This document shows positions 18,741 through 29,046 of a stretch of 64,000 bases of DNA, in pieces. Source of the stretch: Roseiarcus sp963767245 (lineage in GTDB: Bacteria > Pseudomonadota > Alphaproteobacteria > Rhizobiales > Beijerinckiaceae). Both the position numbers and the translations under genes were made by a program. Within the stretch, counting starts at the first letter, position 1. Every line of letters starts with the position of its first letter. The stretch lies in assembly GCA_963767245.1 (NCBI GenBank), contig CAVYDG010000016.1, positions 1 to 64,000 of the forward strand, read 5' to 3'. Under the pieces are notes generated by a model. The model was not told where the DNA came from. It did not search any database and saw only the letters and a program-made list of their open reading frames with translations.

Positions 18741-18799
18741 GAAGTGGGAGACCCGCCTGTCTCTCCCGTCCGCGCGCTCGTTTCCTGTCGCTCGCCCCT

Positions 18800-19105
18800 T
18801 CATGGCCCGCCCGCTGCGTAGGCTCGATCGAGCGCCTTGACCGCGTCCTCGCCGCCGCGCATGGCGTGGGTGTAGTGACTTAACGTCACGACCGCGCTCT
18901 TGTGGCCGGCGAGCTTGGCGACCAGGCCGACCTCGACGCCCTGCGCCTGCAGCGTCGAGATGAAGCTGTGGCGCGCGCTGTGGGGCGTGACGGCCGGCAG
19001 CCCAAGGCGCTTCAGCATGGGGGCCCAGTAGCGCTTGCGGAAGCTTCCGTAGACCAACGGCCCGCCGCCGCCCTCGCGCGGCAGAGGCCATGCTCGCGGC
19101 ACGCC
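18800..19105 (-). pseudogene. Tyrosine recombinase C-terminal catalytic fragment
   Basis: VTPHSARHSFISTLQAQGVE contains the catalytic H-x-x-R, and VAKLAGHKSAVVTLSHYTH has the LAGH motif and the nucleophilic tyrosine region. The N-terminal half is missing. Just upstream the sequence belongs to the crescentin-like gene, so this is a junction of two degraded genes. Confidence 0.75.
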
Positions 19106-19964
19106 GGGGGCGGGGAAGCCGTTCGGCCGTTTCCGAGCGTGCGCTCATGACGCCGAGTTCTTGGGTCAGCTTGGCGACGCTAATCCGGTGTGCCTCCTCG
19201 GCGTCGAGAAGGGCGGACTTCAGTTTACCGTGAGTCTGTCTTTTCCTGGCTCATCGCGACCTCAAACTCTTTGAGACCCCGGTTTGCGTCGTCGTGCCCG
19301 CTCCTCAGTTCGTCAAGTTGGCGTTTGAGCTTCGATTCGTTCGCGATGAGCTCATCGTTGAGCGTCTTGAGGGAACGATTTTCCTGCGTCAGTAGATCAT
19401 GCTGGCCATGCAGACTCGCCGATTGTCCTCGAACTCGCGCTCAATTCCCGCTAGTTTGGCGGTGCGTTCGGCGAGCGTGGCGAGCGCCTCCGACGACGCG
19501 GCCTCCGCGGTTGTGACAGCGCGTTCGAGATCGCCGATCCGCGCTCTCAGGTCGTCCTGCTTGACGATCAGTGCGCTTCGTTCGAGCGTCAGCGCGGCGT
19601 GTTCGCCTTTTACGCGCCCATGCTCGACCGTCAGGGCTGCGAGCTTCCTTTCGGCCTCGACAAGGGTGATTTTCGTGCGCTCGATTTCCGCCAAAGTTTG
19701 GCCGATAGGGGTCAGGGTCTCGTGAAACCGCGCTCGGATCGCCTCAATGTTGCGGAACGAGTATTCGACCGCGTCGAGCTGCGCACGCAGATCTTCATTG
19801 CGCCGGCCGATCGCCGCGAAAATGCGTGCGACCTTCTGAGACTTCGGCGTCGCCTCTCCTCTCCGAGCCGTCTCGCTGCGGGCGTCATCGCGGTAAGGGG
19901 ATTGCCCCGCGTCGTTTGCTGGCGCCGGACGGTTCGCGAATAGCTTCCTCCAAACTGAAACCAA
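19106..19964 (-). pseudogene. Crescentin-like coiled-coil protein, frameshifted and truncated
   Basis: The first 180 residues from 19964 (start TTG) form a long coiled coil: KVARIFAAIGRRNEDLRAQL, EYSFRNIEAIRARFHETLTP, LAEIERTKITLVEAERKLAA. This pattern resembles crescentin-like filament proteins in methylotrophic alphaproteobacteria. After LEREFEDNRR-like sequence near 19400 the frame shifts, and a second frame continues HDLLTQENRSLKTLNDELIA. A further shift near 19235 leads to KLKSALLDAEEAHRISVAKL and MSARSETAERL. The C-terminus is replaced by the recombinase fragment. Confidence 0.65.
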
Positions 19965-20469
19965 GTGTGCATCTCCCGACGAGCCTCAATGATTTGCGGC
20001 CGACTACACGAACGCAATAGAAATTTACTCGCAGTCACGCATTAGGCAACAGCGCTCGCCCGGCGTTCGGACGCCGCTAATTCTCAGGCGGGGCCTGGAC
20101 ACCTGCGGCCGATTTCGGGCGAGACCCGATGCCTTGCGCGTTCCAAGGGAAGCGCCTGCCGACGGCGGCCGGCTCCGGCCTCGAATGCAATATGAGATTC
20201 GGCCCCGACAAAACCGGCGCCGTTAAAGAGCGCCTTCGGGATAATCATGGAGGCCGCCCGCGCGACCGGCCCACAAGGCCGCGAGCCTTCACCCCGCAAG
20301 CTGATGTGAGACAGCGCTCATTGCAGGAGGGCTCGGGCCTTGAGCCTCGTCGACGGGGCTGGTAACCAAGCATTATCGCGATCGCTCTAGTCTGAGTTTC
20401 TCCGCCGTGCGGTCGCAATCTTCGTCTTCGCGGGCGGCGCCATGGGGGCAAGGGTGGGTGACAAGGCGA
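19965..20469. other. Intergenic region, nothing recognised
   Basis: About 500 bp between the crescentin-like relic and the muramidase gene. I find no frame with family resemblance, no RNA gene and no clear promoter. A weak A/T-richer patch at 19980-20040 could hold a promoter for the divergent coiled-coil gene. Confidence 0.4.
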
Positions 20470-21333
20470 ATGCTGTTTAGGCTCAAGCCGCTGGTTTACC
20501 GGCCCGTTGGCTGTGCGGCGCTTGCGATGACCGTGCTGGTCTCGGGGTGCAGCGGCGGCGGCCCGCTGGAATTTGACCGGGTCTTCTCGGGCGACGTCTC
20601 ATCGGACACCCGTCTCAAGCCGAAGAACTACCCGATCCACGGCATCGACGTGTCCAAGTTCCAGGGCGATATTGATTGGAACGCGGTCGCCAACAGCGGC
20701 GTCAAGTTCGCCTGGATCAAGGCGACTGAGGGCGGCGACCGGGACGCGCGCTTCCAGGCAAACTGGGAGGGGGCCAAGGCCGCCGGCATCCCCCACGGCG
20801 CCTATCACTTCGTCTATTGGTGCCGCTCGCCGCTCGAAGAGATCCAAATCTTCGAACAGAATGCGCCGGTCGAGGACGACGCGCTCCCGCCGGTGCTCGA
20901 CGCCGAGGCGACGCCAACCTCACCGACCTGCCGCCGCCATGTCAGTCGAGACGAGGCAATCGCCGACATGCAGGTCATGCTGCAGGAGATGGAGCGTCAT
21001 TACAGCAAGCGACCGATCATCTACACGACGGTCGACTTCTACGAGGCGAATTTTTCCAACGGCGCGTTGATGGACTATCCGATCTGGGTGCGCTCAACCA
21101 AACACCATCCTGCCGTGAAGTACGGCTCGCGCGCCTGGCATTTCTGGCAGTATCAATCCGACGGCCGGGTCCCGGGCATCGGCGGCAACGTCGATGAGGA
21201 CGCCTTCTACGGCACCAAGGAACAGTGGGACGCCTTTCTGAGGGAGCCGGGGGTGCGCCCCGCGCAGACCGGTGCCGGAGGGCCTGCGCCGGCCCCTACG
21301 ACCTCGCAGACGGCGGCTGCGGAGCCGCGGTAG
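20470..21333 (+). CDS. Glycoside hydrolase family 25 muramidase, lipoprotein
   Basis: The product cleaves the MurNAc-GlcNAc bond of peptidoglycan. From ATG 20470 the signal peptide ends in a lipobox VLVSGC, so it is probably anchored in the inner or outer membrane facing the periplasm. The GH25 barrel shows HGIDVSKFQGDIDW, FAWIKATEGG, GAYHFVYW, the catalytic acidic pair in PPVLDAE, YTTVDFYE and AWHFWQYQSDGRVPGI. The C-terminal 30 residues are Pro/Ala-rich linker. ATG 20470 is preferred to 20407 because it starts the lipoprotein signal. It is intact. Confidence 0.92.
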   Translation: MLFRLKPLVYRPVGCAALAMTVLVSGCSGGGPLEFDRVFSGDVSSDTRLKPKNYPIHGIDVSKFQGDIDWNAVANSGVKFAWIKATEGGDRDARFQANWEGAKAAGIPHGAYHFVYWCRSPLEEIQIFEQNAPVEDDALPPVLDAEATPTSPTCRRHVSRDEAIADMQVMLQEMERHYSKRPIIYTTVDFYEANFSNGALMDYPIWVRSTKHHPAVKYGSRAWHFWQYQSDGRVPGIGGNVDEDAFYGTKEQWDAFLREPGVRPAQTGAGGPAPAPTTSQTAAAEPR

Positions 21334-21426
21334 TCCATCGCCGAGCCCGCCTGCCCCCCGCGGAATAAGGCGCGCATCGTCTGGCCTCGAACAATGCTCA
21401 CCTCCCCCAGTCTCCTTGTGTCTGCC

Positions 21427-21767
21427 GCCCGTCCGAACGTCCTTGTCTGCGGATGAAATAGCCCTTGTCGGACTCGCCAATCAACTTCGGACGTCCGGAC
21501 GGACGGACGCAGGACATGATGAAGGGGAGACGGCGCCGCGAGCTCAGGTACTGTCATCGCCGGGCATGGCGTCTGTGGCCCTTCCTCGCCCTTCCGGCCG
21601 CTGACGACGGCCGATGAGGAATTGGCGAGCTACATCGATGGGTGAGAGCCGAAGCGGCCGTCAACGGCGCCTTCCGTGGCTCGGATCGCACATGAGACGC
21701 GGCCTGAAGGCGCACTCGCGAACGTCCACACGCGCGTGCGCGAGACCTAACTGACATTGAGGAACGT
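21427..21767 (+). repeat. Composite dispersed repeat, fullest plus-strand copy
   Basis: It opens with an inverted pair GTCCGAACGTCC (21436) and CGGACGTCCGGACGGACGG (21490). A module follows that reads CCTTCCTCGCCCTTCCGGCC then TGACGACGGCCGATGAGGAA (21580-21620). Next is GCGGCCGTCAACGGCGCCTT (21654), then GCGAACGTCCACACGCGCGT (21718), and the block ends with CTGACATTGAGGAAC. The same modules recur in this order at several places in the window. No intact frame covers it. Confidence 0.75.
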
Positions 21768-21882
21768 GCGGCGATTGGCAGCGAACGGCCTTGGCGAGGG
21801 CGGCAATTTGTTTTCGGCCGATTTTCCTAGCAATGTCGCCAGTCGGGTGGCGAAAATCAGGGCGACCGGTTAGAGGAAGGGC

Positions 21883-22098
21883 ATGCATCTGTCGAACGAA
21901 GGGCTGCTTGTCATTTTGGTCGTCGGCGTCATTGCCGGATGGCTGGCGGGCAAGATTGTTAAGGGGCATGGGTTGGGTCTCGTCGGCGACGCGGCAGTCG
22001 GCATCGTCGGGGCGCTCATCGGTGACTGGCTCTTGCATCGCTTTGGACTCCATTTCGGCGCTGGCATCATTGGTCTCGCCATCAACGCCACAATCTGA
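21883..22098 (+). pseudogene. GlsB/YeaQ-type small membrane protein with a premature TGA
   Basis: The frame encodes MHLSNEGLLVILVVGVIAGW and LAGKIVKGHGLGLVGDAAVG, the transglycosylase-associated (GlsB/YeaQ/YmgE) family of stress-related inner-membrane proteins with three helices. Family members normally continue IGA-VLLL after the NATI motif. Here NATI is followed by TGA (22096-22098) where a glycine codon is expected, and the same frame continues AIVLLLALRLLGAGG to a stop at about 22164. A single G-to-T change explains it. The third helix would be lost. Confidence 0.75.
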
Positions 22099-22224
22099 GC
22101 GATCGTGTTGCTACTGGCTTTGCGGCTTCTCGGCGCGGGCGGATGGGGCGGTCAATGGCGATGAGGCTGGGACGCGAAGGCAATTAGAAGCCAGGGTGGT
22201 AAAACGGACGATCCCGTAACTCGC

Positions 22225-24430
22225 ATGAGGCCAACGCCGGAATCGTCGATCCAGGAAGTGCTCGCCGGCCTCGTCGAGCGCGTCACCTTCCACAACGCCG
22301 AGAACGGCTTTTGCGTCCTCAGGGCGAAAGCGCGCGGTCATCGCGATTTGGTGACCGTGGTCGGCCATGCCGCGATCATCTCCGCCGGCGAGTGGATCAC
22401 GGCGTCCGGCGAATGGATCAATGATCGCGCCCATGGCCAGCAGTTCAAGGCGCGGTTCCTCAAGACCTCGGCGCCGAGTTCGATCGACGGGATCGAGAAA
22501 TATCTCGGCTCCGGGATGATCCGGGGCATCGGGCCCGTCTATGCCAAGAAGATGGTCAAGGCCTTCGGGGAGAAGGTCTTCGACGTCATCGAGGCCGAGC
22601 CCGGCCGGCTTCGCGAGGTGACGGGCATTGGCGCGGTTCGGGCCAAGCGGATCACCGACGCCTGGGCCGAGCAGAAGATCGTCCGGGAGATCATGGTTTT
22701 CCTTCACAGCAACGGGGTCGGAACTGCCCGCGCGGTTCGCATCTTCAAGACCTATGGGGCTGACGCTGTCCAGGTGATGAGTGAGAACCCCTATCGGCTT
22801 GCCCGGGATATTCGAGGCATCGGTTTTAAGACCGCCGATGCGATCGCCATGAAGCTCGGCATCGAGAAGACGGCGATGATCCGGTTGCGCGCCGGCGTCT
22901 CGTACGCCTTGACCGAGGCGATGGACGAAGGGCATTGCGGGCTGCCGACCGATCAATTGATCCCGCTCGCCGAGAAATTGCTCGAAGCGCCGAAGGAATT
23001 GATCCTGACGGCCCTCGAGCTCGAACAATCAGAGGGCGTCGTAATCGCCGATCGCGTCGGCGACACCGCCTGCACCTTCCTGGCTGGCCTCTACAGGGCG
23101 GAGCAAGCAATTGCCGATCGGCTCATTCGCATCGCCAACGGCAAGCTTCCTTGGGCATGGATTGACGAAGAGAAGGCCATTCCCTGGGTCGAAAGTCGCA
23201 GCGGCCTCCAGCTGGCCGACAGTCAGAAGGCGGCGATCCGGCTGGCGCTGAAGGCGAAGGCGCTGGTGATCACCGGCGGGCCGGGCGTCGGCAAGACGAC
23301 GATCGTCAATTCGATCCTCAAGATCCTCGCGGCCAAAGGCGTGCGATTGTTGCTTTGCGCCCCGACGGGCCGGGCGGCCAAGCGCATGACCGAAGCGACG
23401 GGCATGGAGGCCAGGACGATCCACCGGCTCTTGGAGGTCGATCCGAAGAGCGGTGGTTTCAAGCGCAACGCCGACAATCCCCTCGAGTGCGATCTGCTCG
23501 TCGTTGACGAGGCCTCGATGGTCGATGTCATGCTGATGCAAGCGCTCATGAAAGCGACGCCAGACAACGCGGCTTTGCTTATCGTCGGCGATATCGACCA
23601 ACTGCCATCGGTCGGACCTGGGCAGGTGCTGGCCGACATCATCGGCTCGGGCGCCGTGCCTGTAGTGCGATTGACCGAGGTGTTCCGGCAGGCCGCGGCC
23701 AGCCGGATCATCATCAACGCCCACCGCAGTGATGCCCGATTTCACCGCGCCTGCCGGCGACAGCGACTTCTACTTCGTTACAGCCGAAGATCCCGAGACT
23801 GCCGTTGAACGCATCTTGGAACTGGTGAAGTCCCGCATTCCCAAGCGCTTCGGCTTGAACCCGATCCGGGACATCCAGGTGCTCTGTCCGATGAACCGCG
23901 GCGGCGTTGGCGCGCGTTCGCTCAACATCGAACTGCAGGCGGCATTGAACCCCGCCGGCGAGCGCAAAGTGGAGCGGTTCGGCTGGACGTTTGCGCCTGG
24001 CGACAAGGTCATGCAGATCGAAAACGACTATGACAAGGAAGTCTATAACGGCGACATCGGCTATATCGACGACGTCGACCGCGAGGCGGGCGAACTCAGG
24101 GCGAGCTTCGACGGGCGCTCGGTGACTTACGGTTTTGGCGAACTTGACACGCTGGTTCCCGCCTATGCCGCCACCATCCACAAGAGCCAGGGCTCGGAAT
24201 ATCCCGCGGTGATCATCCCGGTCCTCACCCAGCACTACGCGATGTTGCAGCGAAATCTCCTCTATACCGGCGTCACCCGGGGCAAGAGGCTTGTGGTTCT
24301 CGTCGGCCAGAAAAAGGCAATCGCGATCGCGGTTCGCAACGCGTCCGGCCGGCGCCGCTGGTCGAAACTCGCGGAATGGCTTCGGCTCGGCGCAGTGCGC
24401 GATTCGCTCGCGACCTCGCAATTTGGATGA
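22225..24430 (+). pseudogene. recD2-like: RecD2-like ATP-dependent DNA helicase (copy 2, one frameshift)
   Basis: The N-terminal region has the RecD2 helix-hairpin-helix arrangement (SGMIRGIGPVYAKKMVKAFG, LREVTGIGAVRAKRITDAW). The ATPase core shows Walker A in VITGGPGVGKTTIVNSI, LLCAPTGRAAKRM, Walker B in LLVVDEASMVD and VGDIDQLPSVGPGQ. The C-terminal UvrD_C_2 domain has YAATIHKSQGSEYPAVIIPV and LYTGVTRGKRLVVLVGQKKA. The frame breaks near 23731: INAHR is followed out of frame by MPDFTAPAGDSDFYFV, and about a dozen bases seem to be missing. It starts MRPTPESSIQEVLAGLVERV. Relatives occur at 18363 and 54196. Confidence 0.88.
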
Positions 24431-24547
24431 GCAAGACTGCGCTCGACGACACTGAGTCCGTCGACACGCAATAGCATCTTCCGGCGACCTCGCTCCGAAT
24501 TGAGCGTTTGGCCCAGCCGACCTCCCGATCGAGCCGCGCCGGCCCCC

Positions 24548-24745
24548 TATGTCTGCCGCACGTCCGTCCGAACGTCCCGGCCTTTCGGATGAGATGGACC
24601 TTGGCGGGCGCGTCGATCAGCTTCGGACGTTCGGACGGACGGACGCTGGACGTCAGGGTGGGGGGATGCGGCGCGCCGCGAGCCCGATGCTATCATCACG
24701 GCGTCTTCGCGAACGTCCACACGCACGCGCGCATCGCGGTGGAGA
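24548..24745 (+). repeat. Composite dispersed repeat with GACGTTCGGAC hairpin
   Basis: GTCCGTCCGAACGTCCC (24561) and CGGACGTTCGGACGGACGGA (24623) form an inverted pair. The block GGTGGGGGGATGCGGCG (24656) follows, then TCTTCGCGAACGTCCAC (24704). The same succession occurs at 25540-25695. It lacks the TGACGACGGCC module found at 21427-21767. Confidence 0.7.
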
Positions 24746-25179
24746 TCGCGGAGAGGACGAGGCGCAAGGCCGTCACGATCCAAGGAACGCACCGCTCGCG
24801 ATGCGGAAACTCTCGGCCCTCTATGGGCGCGATGCTTGACGTGGACAACTCGCCGGAATTGTGGTTCAAATTTCCTCGGGCCGCATCGGGATCCAGCAAT
24901 CCCTTCGCGTCGCGGCCGGGTTGTCACCTTGGAAAATATGAAAAGCCCCACCCAGTTAATTGCGGGCTGGGCGAGGCCTAGCGCGCGCCAACTGGCGGTG
25001 CAGCGGGCGCGCGCCACTCACCTCCTACCTCATAGGAGCAGCCGCCTCAAGAAGCGGTCGAAGGACCCCCTGGAGGCCGACGACACGAAGCTGGTTGGCC
25101 TCTGGCGATCATTTTCGGGGAACTCGGCGCGCGGCTCGATACGCGCCGGAGCTCGGGGCAGCCGCATTCCCTATGGCCC

Positions 25180-25427
25180 CGAGCTCAGTACTGCCATCGC
25201 GGGCCATTGCATTTGTGGCCCTTTCTCGCCCTTCCGGCGGCTGACGACGGCCCATGAGGAATGAGCGAGCTACATCGATGGGTGGGAGTCGAAGCGGCCG
25301 TCGACAGCGCCTTCCGTGAGTTCGGACCGCACCCCGGACGCGGCCCCGACCCCGAACAGCTGCTTTGAGGGAGCGCCTCAGCGCAGGTCCACGCGCGCGT
25401 GCGCGAGCCTCAATGACATTGAGGAAC
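25180..25427 (+). repeat. Composite dispersed repeat ending in a CCTCAATGACATTGAGG palindrome
   Basis: GGCCCTTTCTCGCCCTTCCGG then TGACGACGGCCCATGAGGAA (25218-25262), GCGGCCGTCGACAGCGCCTT (25289), and GTCCACGCGCGCGTGCGCGA (25388) occur in the same order as at 21427-21767. It closes with the perfect palindrome CCTCAATGACATTGAGG (25408-25424). Confidence 0.75.
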
Positions 25428-25429
25428 CA

Positions 25430-25493
25430 AATGAAGGTCCCGGCGCGCGATTGCGGGTGAGAGCTTAACCTCAGGGGAACTAAGGGCAGCAAG
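25430..25493 (+). pseudogene. 3-prime end relic of the unknown gene found at 62597-63040
   Basis: This 60-bp stretch is about 90 percent identical to the reverse complement of 62574-62635. In the coding frame it reads NEGPGARLRVRA and TAA, matching the last residues EGPGARLRMRA of that gene, and the identity continues past the stop into GGGCAGCAAG. Only the gene end is present here, next to a composite repeat. Confidence 0.7.
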
Positions 25494-25539
25494 CCGACCA
25501 GTTAGCCGGGCGGTCGCGGCGCATGGACGTCGGAGTCGC

Positions 25540-25695
25540 GACAGGACGTTCGGACGGGACGGACGCAGGAGATGACGGTGGGGGGATGCGGCGGCGCGCG
25601 GCGAACCCGATGCTTTGATCGCCGGCGTAGCGACAGTCGGCGGTTGTCAGGAGAGTCTTCGCGAACGTCCACGTGCGTCTGGAACTTATGACCTT
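25540..25695 (+). repeat. Composite dispersed repeat, partial copy
   Basis: GGACGTTCGGACGGGACGGA (25543), GACGGTGGGGGGATGCGGCG (25574) and TCTTCGCGAACGTCCACGTG (25656) parallel the copy at 24620-24740. The region 24431-25840 otherwise contains no frame that I can support as a gene. Confidence 0.65.
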
Positions 25696-25949
25696 GAGGC
25701 GCCCCGTGGATCGTTTCCGCGCGATAAACACTGGCCGCGCCCGCCAGTAAGACGGCCGCGCGTAGGGTGGCGGCGGGCCTGATGGTGATGCGGCTCAAAT
25801 GTCAGCGTGGCTCTATTACGATCTGGCCCGCTTCTTCTCTCACGGAAGCGGTGGAAGTGACCTCACCATCTCCATGAAGGGGGCAAAGGCGGCCTCCGAA
25901 GAACGCTGCTCCCAGATGCAGAAACCTCGCGCGAAGGCAAAGGCGAGAT

Positions 25950-26019
25950 CTGCGAAGGCTTTGGCCATTCCGTGGAGGCCGAGGGCGTGAAGCTGGTCGA
26001 GGGTGGGATGTCTGAGCAT
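25950..26019 (-). pseudogene. istB: IS21-B istB, N-terminal stub
   Basis: The start MLRHPTLDQLHALGLHGMAK then AFADL is the typical IstB N-terminus. Homology stops at once and the frame runs into unrelated sequence, so the left part of this IS21 copy has been deleted. It lies 14 nt downstream of the istA stop. Confidence 0.75.
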
Positions 26020-26924
26020 GTCGGCGTTCTCCTCAATGGTAGTAACGGGGCCCGCGGATATTGGCGTGGCGGATCGGAGCGGTGTCCGCGGGCGCCTGGG
26101 CGCCGGCCTCCGATCGAGCTTGGTGTCGAGGATGGATTTGACCGAGCCGTAGGTCCGGGCGCCGATCTCGATGGCCCGCTCGGCGGCGGCCTCGACGCGC
26201 GCCGTTCCATAGGAGCCGACGAGACGCACGATGCCGAGACAGGCGCGATAGCCCTGCTCGGGATGGGGCCGAGCCTCCAGGATCTGCTCGCACAGCGCTG
26301 CGGTCGCCGGGCCGATCTTTCGGGCGTCTTCGCGGATGCGCTCGATCGTCCAGCCGGCGTAGCGCCGGTGGCTCGAGGGCATGTGCTCGGGAACAGTGGT
26401 GTGCTTCCTGTTCCCGCTGGACCGCAGGTGGACGGCGATGCGCTCGCCCTTGAAGATCTCGACGCCGCTGGGCGGTCAGGCGCGCCTCGACCTCGGCGGG
26501 CGAAGCGGTAGGGAACGGAGTAATAATGGGCGTCGATATCGACGTGATAGTCGATGCCGACCCGGCGCACGCGCCACTCGCTGTATTCGTAAGGCTCTCC
26601 CGGCAGATCCTTCAGCGCCGGGCGACGATCTCCTCGAGCAACTGGCGGCGGGTGACGCCGAGCCTGCGCAGGGGCTGGCGTTCGTTGAGCTGTGTCATGA
26701 GCTCGGCGAGCGCGGCGTCGACGTCGGCGAGACTGTGGAAGATCCGTCGCCGAAGCCGGCCGAGCAGCCAGCGCTCGACGATCAGCACGGCCTGCTCGAC
26801 CTTGGCCTTGTCGCGCGGCTTTCTTGGCCTCGCTGGCAGGATGGCGGTTCCATAATGGGCCGCCATCTCGCCGTAGGTACGATTGACCTCAGGCTCGTAG
26901 AAGCTGGCCTTGACGATGGCGGTC

Positions 26925-27701
26925 CTAGGCCGTGTGGACGAATTTGATCAAGCACAGCCCTGCGGCAAAGCTGACGATTGATCTGAAGTTGAGAGCGGTC
27001 TTTTCGCAACGCAGCGCAACGCGTTTGAAGCGTTTGAGCCGTCCGACGCCCTGCTCGATGCGCGAACGCGCCTTGTAGAGAGTTCTCGCGAAGAAGGCTG
27101 GTTTGTCGCGCTCGTTGGCTTTGTGCGGAATGACGGGAGCAATGCCGCGCTCCCTGGCCGCTTCGCGGTTGGCCTTGCTGGCGTAGCCTTTGTCGCAGAT
27201 GACGGCGCGTGGCTGAGTGTCGGGTCCGATGTCAAGCAGAACATCGAAATGACGCGCGTCTGACGCCTCGCCGCCCGTCAGATCGAAGGCGATGATGTCT
27301 CCGGAGGCGTCCGCTTTTGCGTGGATTTTTGTCGTGAATCCACGAGCGCCCGAGCGCTTGCCCCTCTTGCCCCCCTTTGCCCCGGCGGCCGATACATGGG
27401 CGCGCACGACGGTCGAGTCGAACATTTGGATGAGATGCGCGGACGAACTCATGGCGGCGAGCGCATCAAAGAAGGCTTCGAAAACGCCGGCCTTGCTCAG
27501 CCGGTCGAACCGCTTCCAAACGCTGTTCCAAGGACCGAACCGCTCAGGCAAAGCCCGCCAGCGAACGTTCTCGACGGTGAAGAAATGAAGGGCTTCGAGG
27601 AAGCGCCGATCATCCTCTGCTTTCCGTCCACGCCGGGGAAGGCAGGCCCGAAACACCGCAAGCGTATGCGCCCAATCTTCCTCATCCATCATTGTCGACA
27701 T
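26925..27701 (-). CDS. IS5-A transposase
   Basis: This single-frame DDE transposase of about 258 residues begins MSTMMDEEDWAHTLAVFRAC. It has ENVRWRALPERFGPWNSVWK, the catalytic residues in LIQMFDSTVVRAHVS, RAVICDKGYASKANRE and KARSRIEQGVGRLKRFKRVA, as in the IS427-like group. The stop TAG falls on the target duplication. The start is chosen at 27701; an in-frame ATG at 27746 is possible. It looks intact. Confidence 0.88.
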   Translation of the reverse strand: MSTMMDEEDWAHTLAVFRACLPRRGRKAEDDRRFLEALHFFTVENVRWRALPERFGPWNSVWKRFDRLSKAGVFEAFFDALAAMSSSAHLIQMFDSTVVRAHVSAAGAKGGKRGKRSGARGFTTKIHAKADASGDIIAFDLTGGEASDARHFDVLLDIGPDTQPRAVICDKGYASKANREAARERGIAPVIPHKANERDKPAFFARTLYKARSRIEQGVGRLKRFKRVALRCEKTALNFRSIVSFAAGLCLIKFVHTA

Positions 27702-27798
27702 GCGCCCGGTCTCCGAATCAGCCGGAGACCTATAAATCACGCCCAATTCATCAGGGGAATCCCAAAACCTTCATCTATCGAAAATTCGTCCACACGGC
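26929..27798 (-). mobile_element. IS5-family element (IS5-A) inside IS21-B istA
   Basis: Terminal inverted repeats GCCGTGTGGACGAATTT and its complement bound 870 bp. CTAG flanks both sides (26925-26928 and 27799-27802) as a target duplication. Removing the element and one CTAG rejoins istA codons as D-N-A-R-T-A, proving a clean insertion. Confidence 0.92.
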
Positions 27799-28499
27799 CT
27801 AGCGTTATCCGGCACGACGAGCTCGGGAACGCCGCCGATCGCCTCGAAGGCGCGCACGTGGGCGTCGATCCAGTCTGGCAGAGCCTGCGTCCAGCTCGCC
27901 TTCGCGAAGGTGAAGCTCGAGGCCCCCAACACGGCGACGAAGATCTGCGCCATGCGGATTTCGCCAGTGAGCCGATCGATGATGACCGGAACGCCGTCGC
28001 CGGCGTAATCGACGAACATCCGCTCGCCGGCGGCATGCGTCTGCCGCATCGTCACCGACAGCGTCTTCTCGAAGAATCGATAGAGCTCGCAGAACCGCGA
28101 GTAGCTGTAGCCGCTCGGGTTGGCGGCGATGTATTCGTCCCACAAGATTAACAGGGTGACGTGCTTGCGCTTCAGTTCGCGATGCACGCCGGCCCAGTCC
28201 GGTTCCTCGATCCGCCGATGGCCGCGTTTGCTGCGCCGATTGGCGTAGAGCGCAGCCTCCAGCGCCTCGTCGTTCATGCCTCCGGCAAGGGCCAGGACAG
28301 GCCCGCGGTCTCCGCCCGCGTCAATGTCTCCCGCACCGTCGAGCGCGCCAAGCCAAGCCGCCGGGCGATCTCGTGCGTCGATACCGAAGAAGACTTCAGC
28401 CGAATAATCTCGCGCGCATCGCGCATCCCAATCCGCTCCGCTGGCATCGATCCTCCTTTGGGCTTGCCAAAGGGGCGACCTGATCAGGCCAACGGCGCC

Positions 28500-28642
28500 G
28501 CCCGCCAATCCAAGAAAGACCCCGGGCGGGATCATTCCGTTATGGGGGGCGCGATCATCTCGGAATCGGGGGGCGGCATCATTCCGTTACAGGGGGGCGG
28601 CATTATCCCGGAATAAGGGGGCGGCTTCCTCCGGAATCAGCA
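28500..28642 (-). repeat. IS21-B right terminus with multiple transposase-site repeats
   Basis: Four or five copies of a GGAATGATCCCGCCC-like motif (CATTCCGTTA...GGGGGG) occupy 28530-28642. This is the expected structure of an IS21 end. The sequence matches 10700-10842 essentially base for base. Confidence 0.8.
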
Positions 28643-28768
28643 CCAAGCCACAGAAGGCGCCGTCGACGGCCGCTTCACCGCAGTTGCATGAATGTAGGTC
28701 GCCAAACAGCACGGCCGCTCGTCGGGCGGTGGAAAGGCGAAGAGGAGCAGTCTCTTGCAACGGTCCTG

Positions 28769-28990
28769 TCAGAGGAACTCGAGCGGGTTGCTGGCGTACT
28801 GGTCGGTCAGGCGCACCCACGCCTGAGCGCCCAGGAGATCGAAGAAGCGACGGGTCGCGCCGGTCATCGTGTGGGTCGCCTCAACGCCGTCGCTGGCAAG
28901 ATCAATAGCCTCGCCGACAACGCGTCCAAATTGATCTTCGACAAGGTAGCGAAACGGCGCCCCGAGCCATCGAAGTGAGTAGCAATCACA
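28769..28990 (-). CDS. Possible unknown protein or remnant
   Basis: The minus frame reads LGAPFRYLVEDQFGRVVGEA, DLASDGVEATHTMTGATRRF and LLGAQAWVRLTDQYASNPLE, which looks protein-like and ends at TGA 28769. No start with a ribosome binding site is visible. An overlapping plus-strand frame (28688-28978) is also open. I favour the minus frame on residue composition only. Confidence 0.35.
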   Translation of the reverse strand, partial: CDCYSLRWLGAPFRYLVEDQFGRVVGEAIDLASDGVEATHTMTGATRRFFDLLGAQAWVRLTDQYASNPLEFL

Positions 28991-29046
28991 GCATTGCTTC
29001 CTTGTATCACATGCTAAAGCGGCCCGCCTCGCCGACACCCGGCGTG

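Larger units (their letters stand above)
26033..28447 (-). pseudogene. istA: IS21-B istA, frameshifted and split by an IS5
   Basis: The N-terminus starts at 28447 (MPAERIGMRDAREIIRLKSS). Near 28280 a G is missing, so PLPE is followed by an early stop instead of GMNDEALEAALYANRRSKRG. The DDE core continues with MFVDYAGDGVPVIIDRLTG and ELVVPDNA, is interrupted at 26929-27798 by an IS5, and resumes TAIVKASFYEPEVNRTYGEM and KPRDKAKVEQAVLIVERW. Two or more indels near 26470-26510 break the C-terminal part, which ends HANIRGPRYYH at 26033. The right end of the element is at 28642. Confidence 0.85.

Noticed and set aside
28688..28978. A 96-residue plus-strand frame overlapping the weak minus-strand call
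   Set aside because: Both are weak; the plus frame begins inside a composite repeat piece and shows no recognisable motif, so only the minus frame is listed, with low confidence.
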